Source of the DNA: Prado023 sp963747335
GTDB taxonomy: Bacteria; Actinomycetota; Actinomycetes; S36-B12; CAIYMF01
Assembly: GCA_963747335.1 (NCBI GenBank)
Contig: CAVVEV010000003.1
Span: forward strand, 62,001-126,000
Length of the DNA: 64,000 nt
Direction of reading: 5' to 3'
The notes beneath the pieces are model-generated. The model saw only the letters and a program-made list of their open reading frames with translations, had not been told where the DNA came from and did no database searches. A program made the position numbers and the translations under genes. Shown here piece by piece: positions 26,379 through 34,894 of the stretch; position 1 is the first letter of the stretch, and each line of letters opens with the position of its first letter.

Positions 26379-29300
26379 GCGGCGTATTGATGGGAGTCGG
26401 CGTTCGAGGCGTCGATCGAAGCGCATCTGCTGGCGCAACGGCTGGTCCAAGGGCAGCCCGGCTCGGCTACGACCGGGCGCTTGGGCCTGGACCCGAACGA
26501 GCTGGTCGCGTTCATGAAGGCGTCGCAGCCGGATGAGTGGGAGCAGCTTGGTCTGCGCCTGGGCGGTGAGGCGAAGGCCGCCTCCAAGGTTGCGGAGCGG
26601 GTGGCGAAGGAGATCGACGCGCGGGGCACGGTGGATGTGCTGCGTCGGGAGACGAAGCTGAACGGGGTGGGGTTCCGGGTGGCGTTCTTCGCCCCGGCGA
26701 ACGACCTGACCCCGGAGCTGCGGGCGCGGTATGAGGCGAACCGGTTGAGTGTGGTGCGCCAGTTGCACCACTCGGAGTCCAAGCCGAGCGACAGCCTGGA
26801 TCTGGTGCTTCTGGTGAACGGGATCCCGACAGCGTCGGCGGAGTTGAAGAACGAGCTGTCCGGGCAGACGGTCGCGGATGCGATCGCGCAGTACCGCGGT
26901 CGGATCGGAACTCGAACGATCTGATCTTCAAGCATCGGGTGGTGGTGAACTTCGCGGTCGACCCCGACCAGGTATGGATGACCACCCGGTTGGCGGGCGA
27001 GAGGACCCGGTTCCTGCCGTTCAACCAGGGCTCCAACGGCCCCGGCCAGGCGGGGGGTGCAGGGAATCCGCCGAAACCCAGACGGGTATCGCAGCGCGTA
27101 CTTGTGGGAGCGGGTGTGGGCGCGGGATGCGTGGTTGAACCTGCTGGGCGAGTTCGTGCACGACGAGGATGTGCTCGACGCCAGCCGGCGTCAAGACGGG
27201 GGCCAAGCGGCTGCTGTTCCCCGGTTCCATCAGTGGGACCTGGTCGAGGCCCTGGTCGCGGCACACGCGAGTCAGGTCCGGGGGTGAATCGGTTGGCGAT
27301 GCACTCGGCCGGGTCGGGGAAGTCGAACTCGATTGCGTGGGCGGCGCACCGGCTGTCCCGCCTGCACACCCCCGGTGACCCGGCCGAAGTTGTCCGAGGC
27401 GGTCAGGGCGGCGGGTTTGGCGGCGAACCAGCCGATCTTCTCGAAGGTGATCGTGATCACCGACCGGCGGGTGCTGGACGCGCAGTTGCAGGCCACGGTG
27501 GCCGGGTTCGAGCACACCCCGGGCACGATCGTGACGATCGACCAGGACTCGCGGCAGCTGGCGGCCGCGTTGGCGGGGAACACCGCGCGGATCATCGTGA
27601 CCACGTTGCAGAAGTTCCCGGTCGTCGCCGAGGCTGCGGCCAAGGTGGCGGGGGCACGGTTCGCGGTGATCGTCGACGAGGCCCACTCGTCCACGGGTGG
27701 GGAGGCGATGACGGACCTGAAGAAGGTCCTCACCGGCATCAACCCCAGCGACGACGACGCCCTGCTCGGCGCGGCGGAGGCCGCGGAGTCGGCCGCCGCA
27801 GAGGCTGCGGAGACGGATGCGACGGACCTGCTGGCCGCGCAGATGGCGCGCGCGGGGCCGGCAGGCGAACCTGTCGTTCTTCGCGTTCACCGCCACCCCG
27901 AAGCCCAAGACGTTGGAGCTGTTCGGCGAGCTGGTCACCCTGCCGGGGGGTGATGAGCAGTACCGGCCGTTCCACGTGTACTCGATGAAGCAGGCCATCG
28001 CCGAGGGATTCATCCTCGACGTCCTGGCGCAACTACACCACCTACGAGACCTACTACCGGCTGGCCAACACCGAGCCGGTCGATCCGGAGGTGCCGGTCG
28101 GCAAGGCGTCGGCGGCGCTGGCGCGGTTCGTCGACCCTGCACCCGACGCACCTGGCGCAGCGGGCGGAGGTGATCGTGGAGCACTTCCGGGCCAAGACCG
28201 CGCACAAGATCGACGGGCACGCCAAGGCGATGGTGGTCACCCGGTCCCGGTTGCACGCGGTGCGCACCAAGCAGGCCATCGACACCTACATCCTCCGCAA
28301 GGGCTACGACAAGGGGCCGCGACCGCTACGCGCGTTGGTGGCGTTCTCCGGCACCGTCGAGGATCCGCGCTGATGGCGCCACGTACACCGAGCCGTTCGA
28401 TGAACGGCATCGGGGAGAAGCAACTGCCCAAGGTGTTCGCAGGAGACGAGTACCAGGTGCTGGTGGTGGCTGAGAAGTACCAGACCGGCTACGACGAGCC
28501 GCTGCTGCACACCATGTACGTGGACAAGAAGCTCGCCGGGGTGAAGGCGGTGCAGACCCTGTCCCGGCTGAACCGCACCCACCCGGGCAAGGACGGACAC
28601 GTTCATCCTGGACTTCGCCAACACCGTCGAGGAGATCCAGGACGCGTTCGCCCCGTTCTACGAGGGCACCGCTGCCAGCCCCACCGATCCGAATCTGCTG
28701 TACGGGATGCAGCGCACCCTGATGGACGCGCACGTGATCCACCCCGACGAGCTCGCCGCAGCGGTAGCCGCCCTGCTGGCCGGGGGGGCGCCGAACCAGA
28801 AGGTGATCAACGCCCACGTCGACCCGGCCGTGGAGCGGTTCTGCGGGCTGGAGGATGACGCGCAGGTGGCGTTCCGCGACACCCTCGTCGGGCTACGTGC
28901 GCGCGTACGGGTTCCTGGCCCAGGTGATGTCCTGGACCGACCGGGAGCTTGAGGAGTTGTACCTGTACGCGCGGATGCTGCAGACGAAGCTACCCGCCGC
29001 CCCCGGCGAGCAGTTGCCGCAGCTTGGCTGAGTCGTGTGGTGCTGACGCATCTGCGCAGTGAGATGACGGCAGACGGGGTCGATGCTTCCCTTGACGAGG
29101 GGACCGACGAGGCGGGGACGGCGTTGCCCGGGGGAGGGGCCGGCCGGCAGAACGACCCACCCCGCGAACGCTTGAGCGTGCTGATCGACACCCTCAACGA
29201 GCGGTTCGGGATGAGCCTGACCGACGCCGACAAGGTCTGGTTCGAACAGCAGAAGCAAGCCGTCAAGGACTCCGACCAGGCCCGCGTCGTCGCCCTGAAC

Positions 29301-29390
29301 AACGACCGCGACCAGTTCCACATCTTCCTGCAGAGCTTCGCCAAGGACGCGATCATCGACCGCCACGAAGCCAACGGCCAACTGAGCTGA
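26375..29390 (+). pseudogene. hsdR: type I restriction subunit HsdR, multiply frameshifted
   Basis: Read across frames the gene would give about 1000 residues, the usual HsdR length. Visible parts in order are the nuclease domain (VLLVNGIPTASAELKNELSGQT, 26800-26860, with the E-x-K of PD-ExK), the motor Walker A (MHSAGSGKSNSIAWAAHRL near 27300), VIVITDRRVLDAQL, the DEAH box (VIVDEAHSS at 27670), FFAFTATPKPKTLELFG, the helicase C part (VVAEKYQTGYDEPLLHTMYVD, 28460), and a C-terminal helical domain in the 29037-29390 frame. Indels near 26390, 26905, 27065, 27180, 27380, 27860, 28030, 28365, 28600 and 28890 break it. Confidence 0.85.
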
Positions 29391-29580
29391 TACATAGTGT
29401 AGAAGTTGGTACAGGCTTTTGTGTAACATGTGCGATGCTACGCACTGTTGTATTGTTGTATAGCAGGATGCGCTTGCGCTCACTCAGACAAGTTTAGTGT
29501 ATAGCATGTGCAGCACACGAGAACTAACGCTAATGTGCAAAAAGATTTGCTGTGCAAATTATGTAATAGTTTTTGTTCGA
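29391..29580. other. AT-rich gene-free stretch at the island border
   Basis: Hand count gives 41% GC over 29401-29580, far below the surroundings. It contains a GTGCG/CGCAC hairpin near 29430-29445, two TGTGCAAA direct repeats near 29535-29560, and paired GTATAGCA boxes. ACCAG is repeated three times right after it. No open frame of note is present. It may be an attachment region, a small RNA or an assembly junction. Confidence 0.5.
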
Positions 29581-29612
29581 CCAGACCAGACCAGTCAGGG
29601 CGGTGACGCGCG

Positions 29613-30896
29613 TCAGGACCGCCCGAACACCTCGATGTCCTCGTCGAAGTCGCGCTGCATCGCGCGGGTCACCGTGGGGCGGATGTCGAGCAGGGCGGTC
29701 AGGTAGTCCTGGGTGCTCGCGCCCGGCTCCGGGTCGGCCACCCCCGCGACGACCTCCCGCTCGAAGGCCAGCTGTGCGGCGATCCGGGCGGCGTGCTCGA
29801 TGTCGGCGGGCGTGAACCCGACCGTGCGTGCCACGAGGCCGTCGAGATCGACGTCCGTGCGGCCCGAGCGGGCGACGAAACGCGTCCAGAGGGCACGCCG
29901 TGCGTTCTCGTCCGGCGGACCCACAGGGATCAGGTAGTCGAACCGCCCGGGGCGCAGGAAGGCCGAGTCCAGGGAGCGCACGGAGTTCGTGGCCGCCACC
30001 AGGAGTCGCGTCTGGTGCTCGCGGAAGGCGGGTATCAGCTTGAGCAGCTCGTTGGTGACGCCGTGCGTCGCGGTCGTCGGGTTGTCTCCCCGCTGGGGTG
30101 CGATCTCCTCCACCTCATCGAGGAAGACGACCACCCGCTCGAGCTCGTTGATGCTGGCGAACACCTCCCTCAGCGCGTTGGCCAACCCGCCCTCGACGCC
30201 GGCAAGCCGTGAGGGGAACACCTCCACGAACGGCCACCCCAGGCGTGATGCGATCCCGCGCGCGAAGGTCGTCTTGCCGGTGCCCGGAGGTCCGAACAGG
30301 ACAATCGCGTGCGGCGGAAGGACTCCGTGGGCGGCGGCCCGCTCGGGATGCGCCAACGGCAGGACCACGCGGTTCTCGATGATCCCCTTCTCCCGCTCCA
30401 TGCCGCTGATGCGGTCCCACAGGCCGCTGGGCAGCACCCGGCCACCGAGCTCCTCCAGCACGGAGGCCTCCCCGGGGCCGAGACCCTCGAGCTTCTCGAA
30501 GTAGGCCACCGCGGGCTTGCGCTCATATCCGGCGGTCATCAGGCCCTGGCTGAACTGCTCCTCGTCCGGCAGGACGTAGGCCATCCGCCGTGCGCCGCGC
30601 TCCACGCACAGTCGCTCGAGCTCCGTCAGGAGAGCCGAGGTCATCTGCTCCCCACGGAGCTCGGGCAGCCGCCCGATGCGCATCACCCAGGCGCGGTCGG
30701 CGGCGATCGTCGCCGCGCAGGCTCCCACGATCCGACCCTCACTGGTCGCGACCACTGCCGGTTGGCGCGCGTTCAGGGCACCCACGCACTCCGCGATGCT
30801 GAACACCCCCGGATGCTCGCCGCTGCCCACTACGTCCCACAGTCGCATGACGCCCTCGAGGTCGTTGTGCTGGTACTCCCGGATGATCCACGTCAC
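29613..30896 (-). CDS. GNAT acetyltransferase fused to an AAA+ ATPase
   Basis: The 427-residue protein has an N-terminal GNAT domain (about 1-145, starting TWIIREYQHNDLEGVMRLWD, with GERRMAYVL-type strands). A CDC48/FtsH-type AAA+ module follows at about 170-400. Walker A is GPPGTGKTTFARG, Walker B is VVVFLDEVEEIAPQ, the second region of homology is NSVRSLDSAFLRPGRFD, and the small helical domain has FTPADIEHAARIAAQLAFE. AAA+ modules of this class remodel or unfold proteins; the GNAT could acetylate a substrate or act as a recognition domain. It lacks a protease or membrane anchor. It begins 42 bp after the flippase-like gene on the same strand, so they may be co-transcribed. Confidence 0.85.
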   Translation of the reverse strand: MTWIIREYQHNDLEGVMRLWDVVGSGEHPGVFSIAECVGALNARQPAVVATSEGRIVGACAATIAADRAWVMRIGRLPELRGEQMTSALLTELERLCVERGARRMAYVLPDEEQFSQGLMTAGYERKPAVAYFEKLEGLGPGEASVLEELGGRVLPSGLWDRISGMEREKGIIENRVVLPLAHPERAAAHGVLPPHAIVLFGPPGTGKTTFARGIASRLGWPFVEVFPSRLAGVEGGLANALREVFASINELERVVVFLDEVEEIAPQRGDNPTTATHGVTNELLKLIPAFREHQTRLLVAATNSVRSLDSAFLRPGRFDYLIPVGPPDENARRALWTRFVARSGRTDVDLDGLVARTVGFTPADIEHAARIAAQLAFEREVVAGVADPEPGASTQDYLTALLDIRPTVTRAMQRDFDEDIEVFGRS

Positions 30897-30938
30897 GTGG
30901 GCAGCGTACGGCCGGGGTTCTGCCGATGCCGAGCGGGC

Positions 30939-32876
30939 TCACCGCGCGTGCTTGTCGAGCTCCTCGCTCAGCGCCCCGGTGCTGCCCGCGACCACCGCCA
31001 ACAGGACCAGCAGGGCCACGTGCACCGCACCGACGCCGACCTCCTTGGCGGCGGTCGCCGACACGGCAACGGGGGCGGGCAGGCCCTGCTTCTGCGCGAA
31101 CCGCACGTTGAGCCCGATGTGGGCGACCCCCGGGGGCGCGACCGCCCCGGCGAACGTCGCCGAGATCGCGGCCAGGATCGAGTGCACGAAGGGAACGTGC
31201 ACCGGGAAGGAGCCGGAGAGGGCCATCGCCGAGCCGATGTAGGTCGCGATGGAGGCCAGGGCTGCCGCCGCCACGAACTGCGGGTCCGCCTCGCGGACGG
31301 CCTCGATCATGCGCGGCAGGTCGGTCAGCTGGGGGAGCAGGACATAGATCGCCACCGCCAGCAGCCCGAACATCACCAGTGTCCGGGGCTTGACGCGCTC
31401 GATCGGGGCGAACTCGGGCTCGGCGACCCCGCAGGCCCGGGCCGTGGCTGCGACCAGCGGGTCCAGACCGTCGGGCTGCGCCTTCGCGGCCGCGCGGGTG
31501 GGCCGGGTGAGGGCGACCGGGACCAGGTGGCTCAGCCCCGTCCCGACCGCCGGGGCGCCGAGGACCCGCACCGCCGATACGGCGGCGCGCTCGGCTCCGA
31601 CCACCGCGTACGTGGCAGCCAGGAGCTCGGCGATGTCTGCGCTCAGGGCGCCGTCGGAGGCGCCGGGCTCCCCGAAGGAGAAGTCGATGACCCAGAGTCG
31701 GTCATCCTCGTCGAGGATCCAGCTGGACAGCTGCAGGTCCCGGTGCGCGACGCCGGCTGCCCGCATGCGGGAGACGATGCTCCACGCCTGGTCCAGGACG
31801 TCATCGGTGATCCGCTCGGCCGGAACCAGGTCGAGCGTCGATCCCGTGACCTCGGCGAACGCCAGGACCATCTCGTCGCCGGTGCCGATCGGGGCGATGC
31901 CCAGCAGAGTGGGGGTCTGCGCCCCGGCACGCTCTGCGGCCATCGACATCATGGCCTCGACCGCCACGGCCCGGCGCACGGTCGAGTAGGCGGTCTCCTC
32001 GCCCAGGTCACGCATCCGGACCCGCCGGTAGGTTCGCAGTAGGCTGTCGGCCTCGTACTGACCGCTCGCCACCACCTTGCAGTGCACCCGTGTGCCGTCC
32101 TCGAGGGAGGCGACGAACGGCAGCGACGATGTCGAGGGCAGGGGCGCGGGCTCGATGGCCACCGCGTGGATGCCGATCCGGTCCAGCGCCGACTGCACAC
32201 TGGTCGGGGTGGGCAGCACGACCTTCCTGCCGAACGCCAACAGCAGACCGTAGCCGACCACCCCACCGACGCCGACCGCGAGCACGATGTCCAGGGCGAC
32301 GTCGCGGGCGGTGACGATCCGCAGCAGTCCCAGGGTGGCCACGAACGCCCAACCGAAGCGTCGCCACGCCGGGCTCAGGTGTGGTGACAGGAGGATGACC
32401 GCGGTCACGCCGGTGGCCACGGACTGCGACGGCGGCCACGATTCGTACTGCTCGGTGGACAGCCCCACGGCGGGCAGCTGCGGGACGTCGTCGCCGGGCA
32501 CCAGGCGCTCGGCGAGGGTGACCAGGACGCTGGTCAGGACCCAGCCGAGCGTGTAGATGCCCCAGCGTCGGAACCGACGGGTGACCAGCAGCGTCAGGGG
32601 GATGCCCAGGAACAGCAGCACGGTCATGGCCTGGACGCCGACGATCACGAACCCGAGGACGACGTCTGGCAGGCGGCCGACGAGCTCCACCAGGTCGCTC
32701 TCGATCCCCGCCGTCGTCTGCTCGGCCCCGCGCGCGGCGAGGACTCCGATCGCGGTCACGACCAGCGACCACAGGAGGCGGGTGAGGTCGGCGGGGTCGC
32801 GGGCGATCACTGACTCGGTCCGGGGGAACGACTCCAGGGGGCGTGCCGAGCGCGGGCGTGCCGAGCGCAGTGGCAT
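30939..32876 (-). CDS. membrane protein: PAP2-like region, kinase-like domain, short flippase-like (LPG synthase TM) tail
   Basis: About 645 residues. Residues 30-235 carry hydrophobic segments with a PAP2-like pattern (PPSQSVATGVTAVILLSP). The centre (about 270-430) is protein kinase/ABC1-like, with HRDLQLSSWILDEDDRLWVIDFSFG showing HRD and a DFS in place of DFG. The last 175 residues contain membrane segments of the lysylphosphatidylglycerol-synthase TM family, including GVAHIGLNVRFAQKQGLP. Family members usually continue about 100 or more residues beyond the point where this one stops (SEELDKHAR), so the tail looks truncated. GGGAGGGG precedes the ATG at 32876. Role is unknown, probably lipid or glycolipid related. 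Confidence 0.7.
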   Translation of the reverse strand: MPLRSARPRSARPLESFPRTESVIARDPADLTRLLWSLVVTAIGVLAARGAEQTTAGIESDLVELVGRLPDVVLGFVIVGVQAMTVLLFLGIPLTLLVTRRFRRWGIYTLGWVLTSVLVTLAERLVPGDDVPQLPAVGLSTEQYESWPPSQSVATGVTAVILLSPHLSPAWRRFGWAFVATLGLLRIVTARDVALDIVLAVGVGGVVGYGLLLAFGRKVVLPTPTSVQSALDRIGIHAVAIEPAPLPSTSSLPFVASLEDGTRVHCKVVASGQYEADSLLRTYRRVRMRDLGEETAYSTVRRAVAVEAMMSMAAERAGAQTPTLLGIAPIGTGDEMVLAFAEVTGSTLDLVPAERITDDVLDQAWSIVSRMRAAGVAHRDLQLSSWILDEDDRLWVIDFSFGEPGASDGALSADIAELLAATYAVVGAERAAVSAVRVLGAPAVGTGLSHLVPVALTRPTRAAAKAQPDGLDPLVAATARACGVAEPEFAPIERVKPRTLVMFGLLAVAIYVLLPQLTDLPRMIEAVREADPQFVAAAALASIATYIGSAMALSGSFPVHVPFVHSILAAISATFAGAVAPPGVAHIGLNVRFAQKQGLPAPVAVSATAAKEVGVGAVHVALLVLLAVVAGSTGALSEELDKHAR

Positions 32877-32988
32877 AGCCCCTCCCGGTTCGTCGCGGTC
32901 CCCAGCTCTCGGGCGCCCGCCCGTGACCGGTGCGATCCTAACCGCGATCGGGCGCGGGCCACGGCGGCCGGCCGGTAGTCTGCACCAC

Positions 32989-34161
32989 GTGCCCGACCCC
33001 TCCGCGACCGCCACGCTTCGCGACGTCGTGACGCTCCTGCACCGCCGCTACGACCCACGAACGGCCGACTCCTGGGACCACGTCGGGCTCGTCTGCGGTG
33101 ACCCCGACGAGCCCGTCGAGCAGGTGATGTTCGCCGTCGATCCGGTGGCAGCCGTGGTCGATGAGGCGATCGCCGACGGCGTGCAGCTTCTGGTGACCCA
33201 TCACCCGCTGTTCCTCTCCGGGGTCCACGGGATCCCGGCCGACGACTTCAAGGGCAGGGTCGTGCACCGGCTGGTCCGCGCCGGGATCGGCCTGCTGGCC
33301 GCCCACACCAACGCCGACAACGCCAGACCCGGGGTCTCCGATGCCATCGCCACCGCGCTCGGGCTGGCCGAGGTCACGCCGCTGGAACCCCTCGACGCGG
33401 AGCCCGAACCGGTCGACAAGTACATCGTCTTCGTCCCGGTCGCCGACACCGAGGTGCTCATCGACGCAATGGCCGCCGCGGGCGCCGGCCAGATCGGCGA
33501 CTACGATCGCGCTGCCTTCTCCGCGCCCGGCACTGGGACGTTCCGGCCGTTGGCGGGGGCGAATCCGACCATCGGGTCGATCGGCCGGATCGAGTCGGTC
33601 GCCGAGTCGATGCTGCAGATGATCGCCCCACGTCGCCGGCGACCCGAGGTCATCGCGGCGCTGCGTTCGGCCCATCCCTACGAGGAGCCGGCATTCGACG
33701 TGATCGCGCTGGCCGACATCCCGAGCGGACGCGGCGGCGGCCGGGTCGGGGATCTGGCCGAGCCGACGACGCTCGCGGAGTTCGCGGACCTCGTGGCGGC
33801 CACCTTGCCGAGCGTCGCGCAGGGAGTGCGGGCGGCGGGGGATCCGCGTCGGGTGATCCGGCGGGTGGCGATCTGCGGTGGTTCCGGGGACTCCATGCTC
33901 GGTGCCGCGAACGCCAGTGGTGCCGACGTCTACCTGACCTCCGACCTGCGCCACCACCGCGCGAGCGAGCACCTTGAGGGCGGTGGCTGCGCCCTGGTCG
34001 ACGTCGCGCACTGGGCGGCCGAGTGGATGTGGCTGCCGCAGGCCGCGCGGATCCTCGAGCAGGACGCTGCCGCCGCCGGGTTCTCGGTGGGCACTACCGT
34101 GTCCACCACCGTCACCGATCCGTGGACGTTCCACGTGGGAAGGGCCACCGATGCGCGCTGA
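32989..34161 (+). CDS. Nif3-like dinuclear metal center protein
   Basis: The 390-residue protein belongs to the Nif3/DUF34 family. Metal ligands are visible in LLVTHHPLFL (HHP), AHTNADNA and, near the C-terminus, TSDLRHHRASEHLEGGG plus VDVAHWAAEW. The insert between halves (about 130-235, including AHPYEEPAFDVIAL) is the PII-like domain found in longer bacterial members. It is a hexameric metal-binding enzyme of uncertain activity. The GTG start was chosen because it begins the conserved ATLRDVVTLLHRRYDP. It overlaps the next gene by 11 bp, the conserved actinobacterial order Nif3, Zn-ribbon, RNase H/CobC. Confidence 0.9.
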   Translation: MPDPSATATLRDVVTLLHRRYDPRTADSWDHVGLVCGDPDEPVEQVMFAVDPVAAVVDEAIADGVQLLVTHHPLFLSGVHGIPADDFKGRVVHRLVRAGIGLLAAHTNADNARPGVSDAIATALGLAEVTPLEPLDAEPEPVDKYIVFVPVADTEVLIDAMAAAGAGQIGDYDRAAFSAPGTGTFRPLAGANPTIGSIGRIESVAESMLQMIAPRRRRPEVIAALRSAHPYEEPAFDVIALADIPSGRGGGRVGDLAEPTTLAEFADLVAATLPSVAQGVRAAGDPRRVIRRVAICGGSGDSMLGAANASGADVYLTSDLRHHRASEHLEGGGCALVDVAHWAAEWMWLPQAARILEQDAAAAGFSVGTTVSTTVTDPWTFHVGRATDAR

Positions 34162-34894
34162 TGCCGCTGCCCAGCTCCGACTGCTCGACCTCCAGGCCCT
34201 CGACACCGTCCTGGGCCAGCTGGCGCACCGTCGCCGCGGGGTCCCCCAGGTCGCCGAGCTGGCGGCGCTCGAGGCCCGGGCCGGCGAGCTCCGCGACCAT
34301 GAGGTGGCCGTACGCACGGCCGTCTCCGACCTCGAGCGCGAGATGGCCAAGGCCGAGGCCGATGTGGCCCAGGTCCGGGAGCGGATCACCCGCGACCAGG
34401 CGCTGCTCGACGCCGGGTCGGTGGCCTCCGCCCGCCAGCTCGAGGACCTGCAGCACGAGATCGGGAACCTGGCCCGTCGGGTCAGCGACCTCGAGGACGC
34501 CGAACTCGAGGTGATGGAGAAGCTCGAGGACGCCCAGGCACGCGCCGCCGCGGCTGCTGCTGCCGTCGCCGAGCTCGCCGACGCCCGGGTGGCCGCCGAG
34601 CGTGCCCGGGACGCGGCGTTCGCCGACATCGACGCCGAGGTCGCGCGTGTCAGCGGCGAGCGAGCCCGGGTGGCGCCCGAGATCCCGGCCGACCTCCTGA
34701 AGCTCTACGACCGCATCCGCGCTGACTCGGGCGGGATCGGCGCCGCACCGCTGCATCGCGGTCGTTGCCAGGGCTGCCAGCTCACGCTCACCCCGGCCGA
34801 CCTGGGCCGCATCCGAGCGGAACCGACCGACGAGGTCGTGCGCTGCGAGGAGTGCCGGCGGATCCTGGTGCGCACCGCCGAGTCCGGCCTGTGA
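34151..34894 (+). CDS. coiled-coil zinc-ribbon protein (C4-type, Rv2229c-like)
   Basis: The 247-residue protein has a long N-terminal coiled coil (about 30-180, Ala/Glu/Arg/Leu heptads) and a C-terminal C4 zinc ribbon (RCQGCQLTL...RCEECRRIL). It is the conserved middle gene of the Nif3-RNase H operon and probably a nucleic-acid-binding adaptor, though no direct function is established. It overlaps Nif3 by 11 bp, and its TGA overlaps the GTG of the RNase H gene (GTGA), so the three are translationally coupled. Confidence 0.9.
   Translation: MRADAAAQLRLLDLQALDTVLGQLAHRRRGVPQVAELAALEARAGELRDHEVAVRTAVSDLEREMAKAEADVAQVRERITRDQALLDAGSVASARQLEDLQHEIGNLARRVSDLEDAELEVMEKLEDAQARAAAAAAAVAELADARVAAERARDAAFADIDAEVARVSGERARVAPEIPADLLKLYDRIRADSGGIGAAPLHRGRCQGCQLTLTPADLGRIRAEPTDEVVRCEECRRILVRTAESGL

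Larger units (their letters stand above)
16818..29600. mobile_element. probable genomic (defence) island downstream of tRNA-Val
   Basis: Between tRNA-Val and the GNAT-AAA gene lie a transposase-like gene, a tyrosine-recombinase-like gene, an XRE regulator, a Zn-ribbon protein, an Mrr-type nuclease and a type I restriction-modification locus. All are accessory, and both ends have atypical composition (41% GC over 29401-29580 by hand count). I found no second copy of the tRNA 3' end to serve as attR, so the exact right border is an estimate. Confidence 0.55.
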
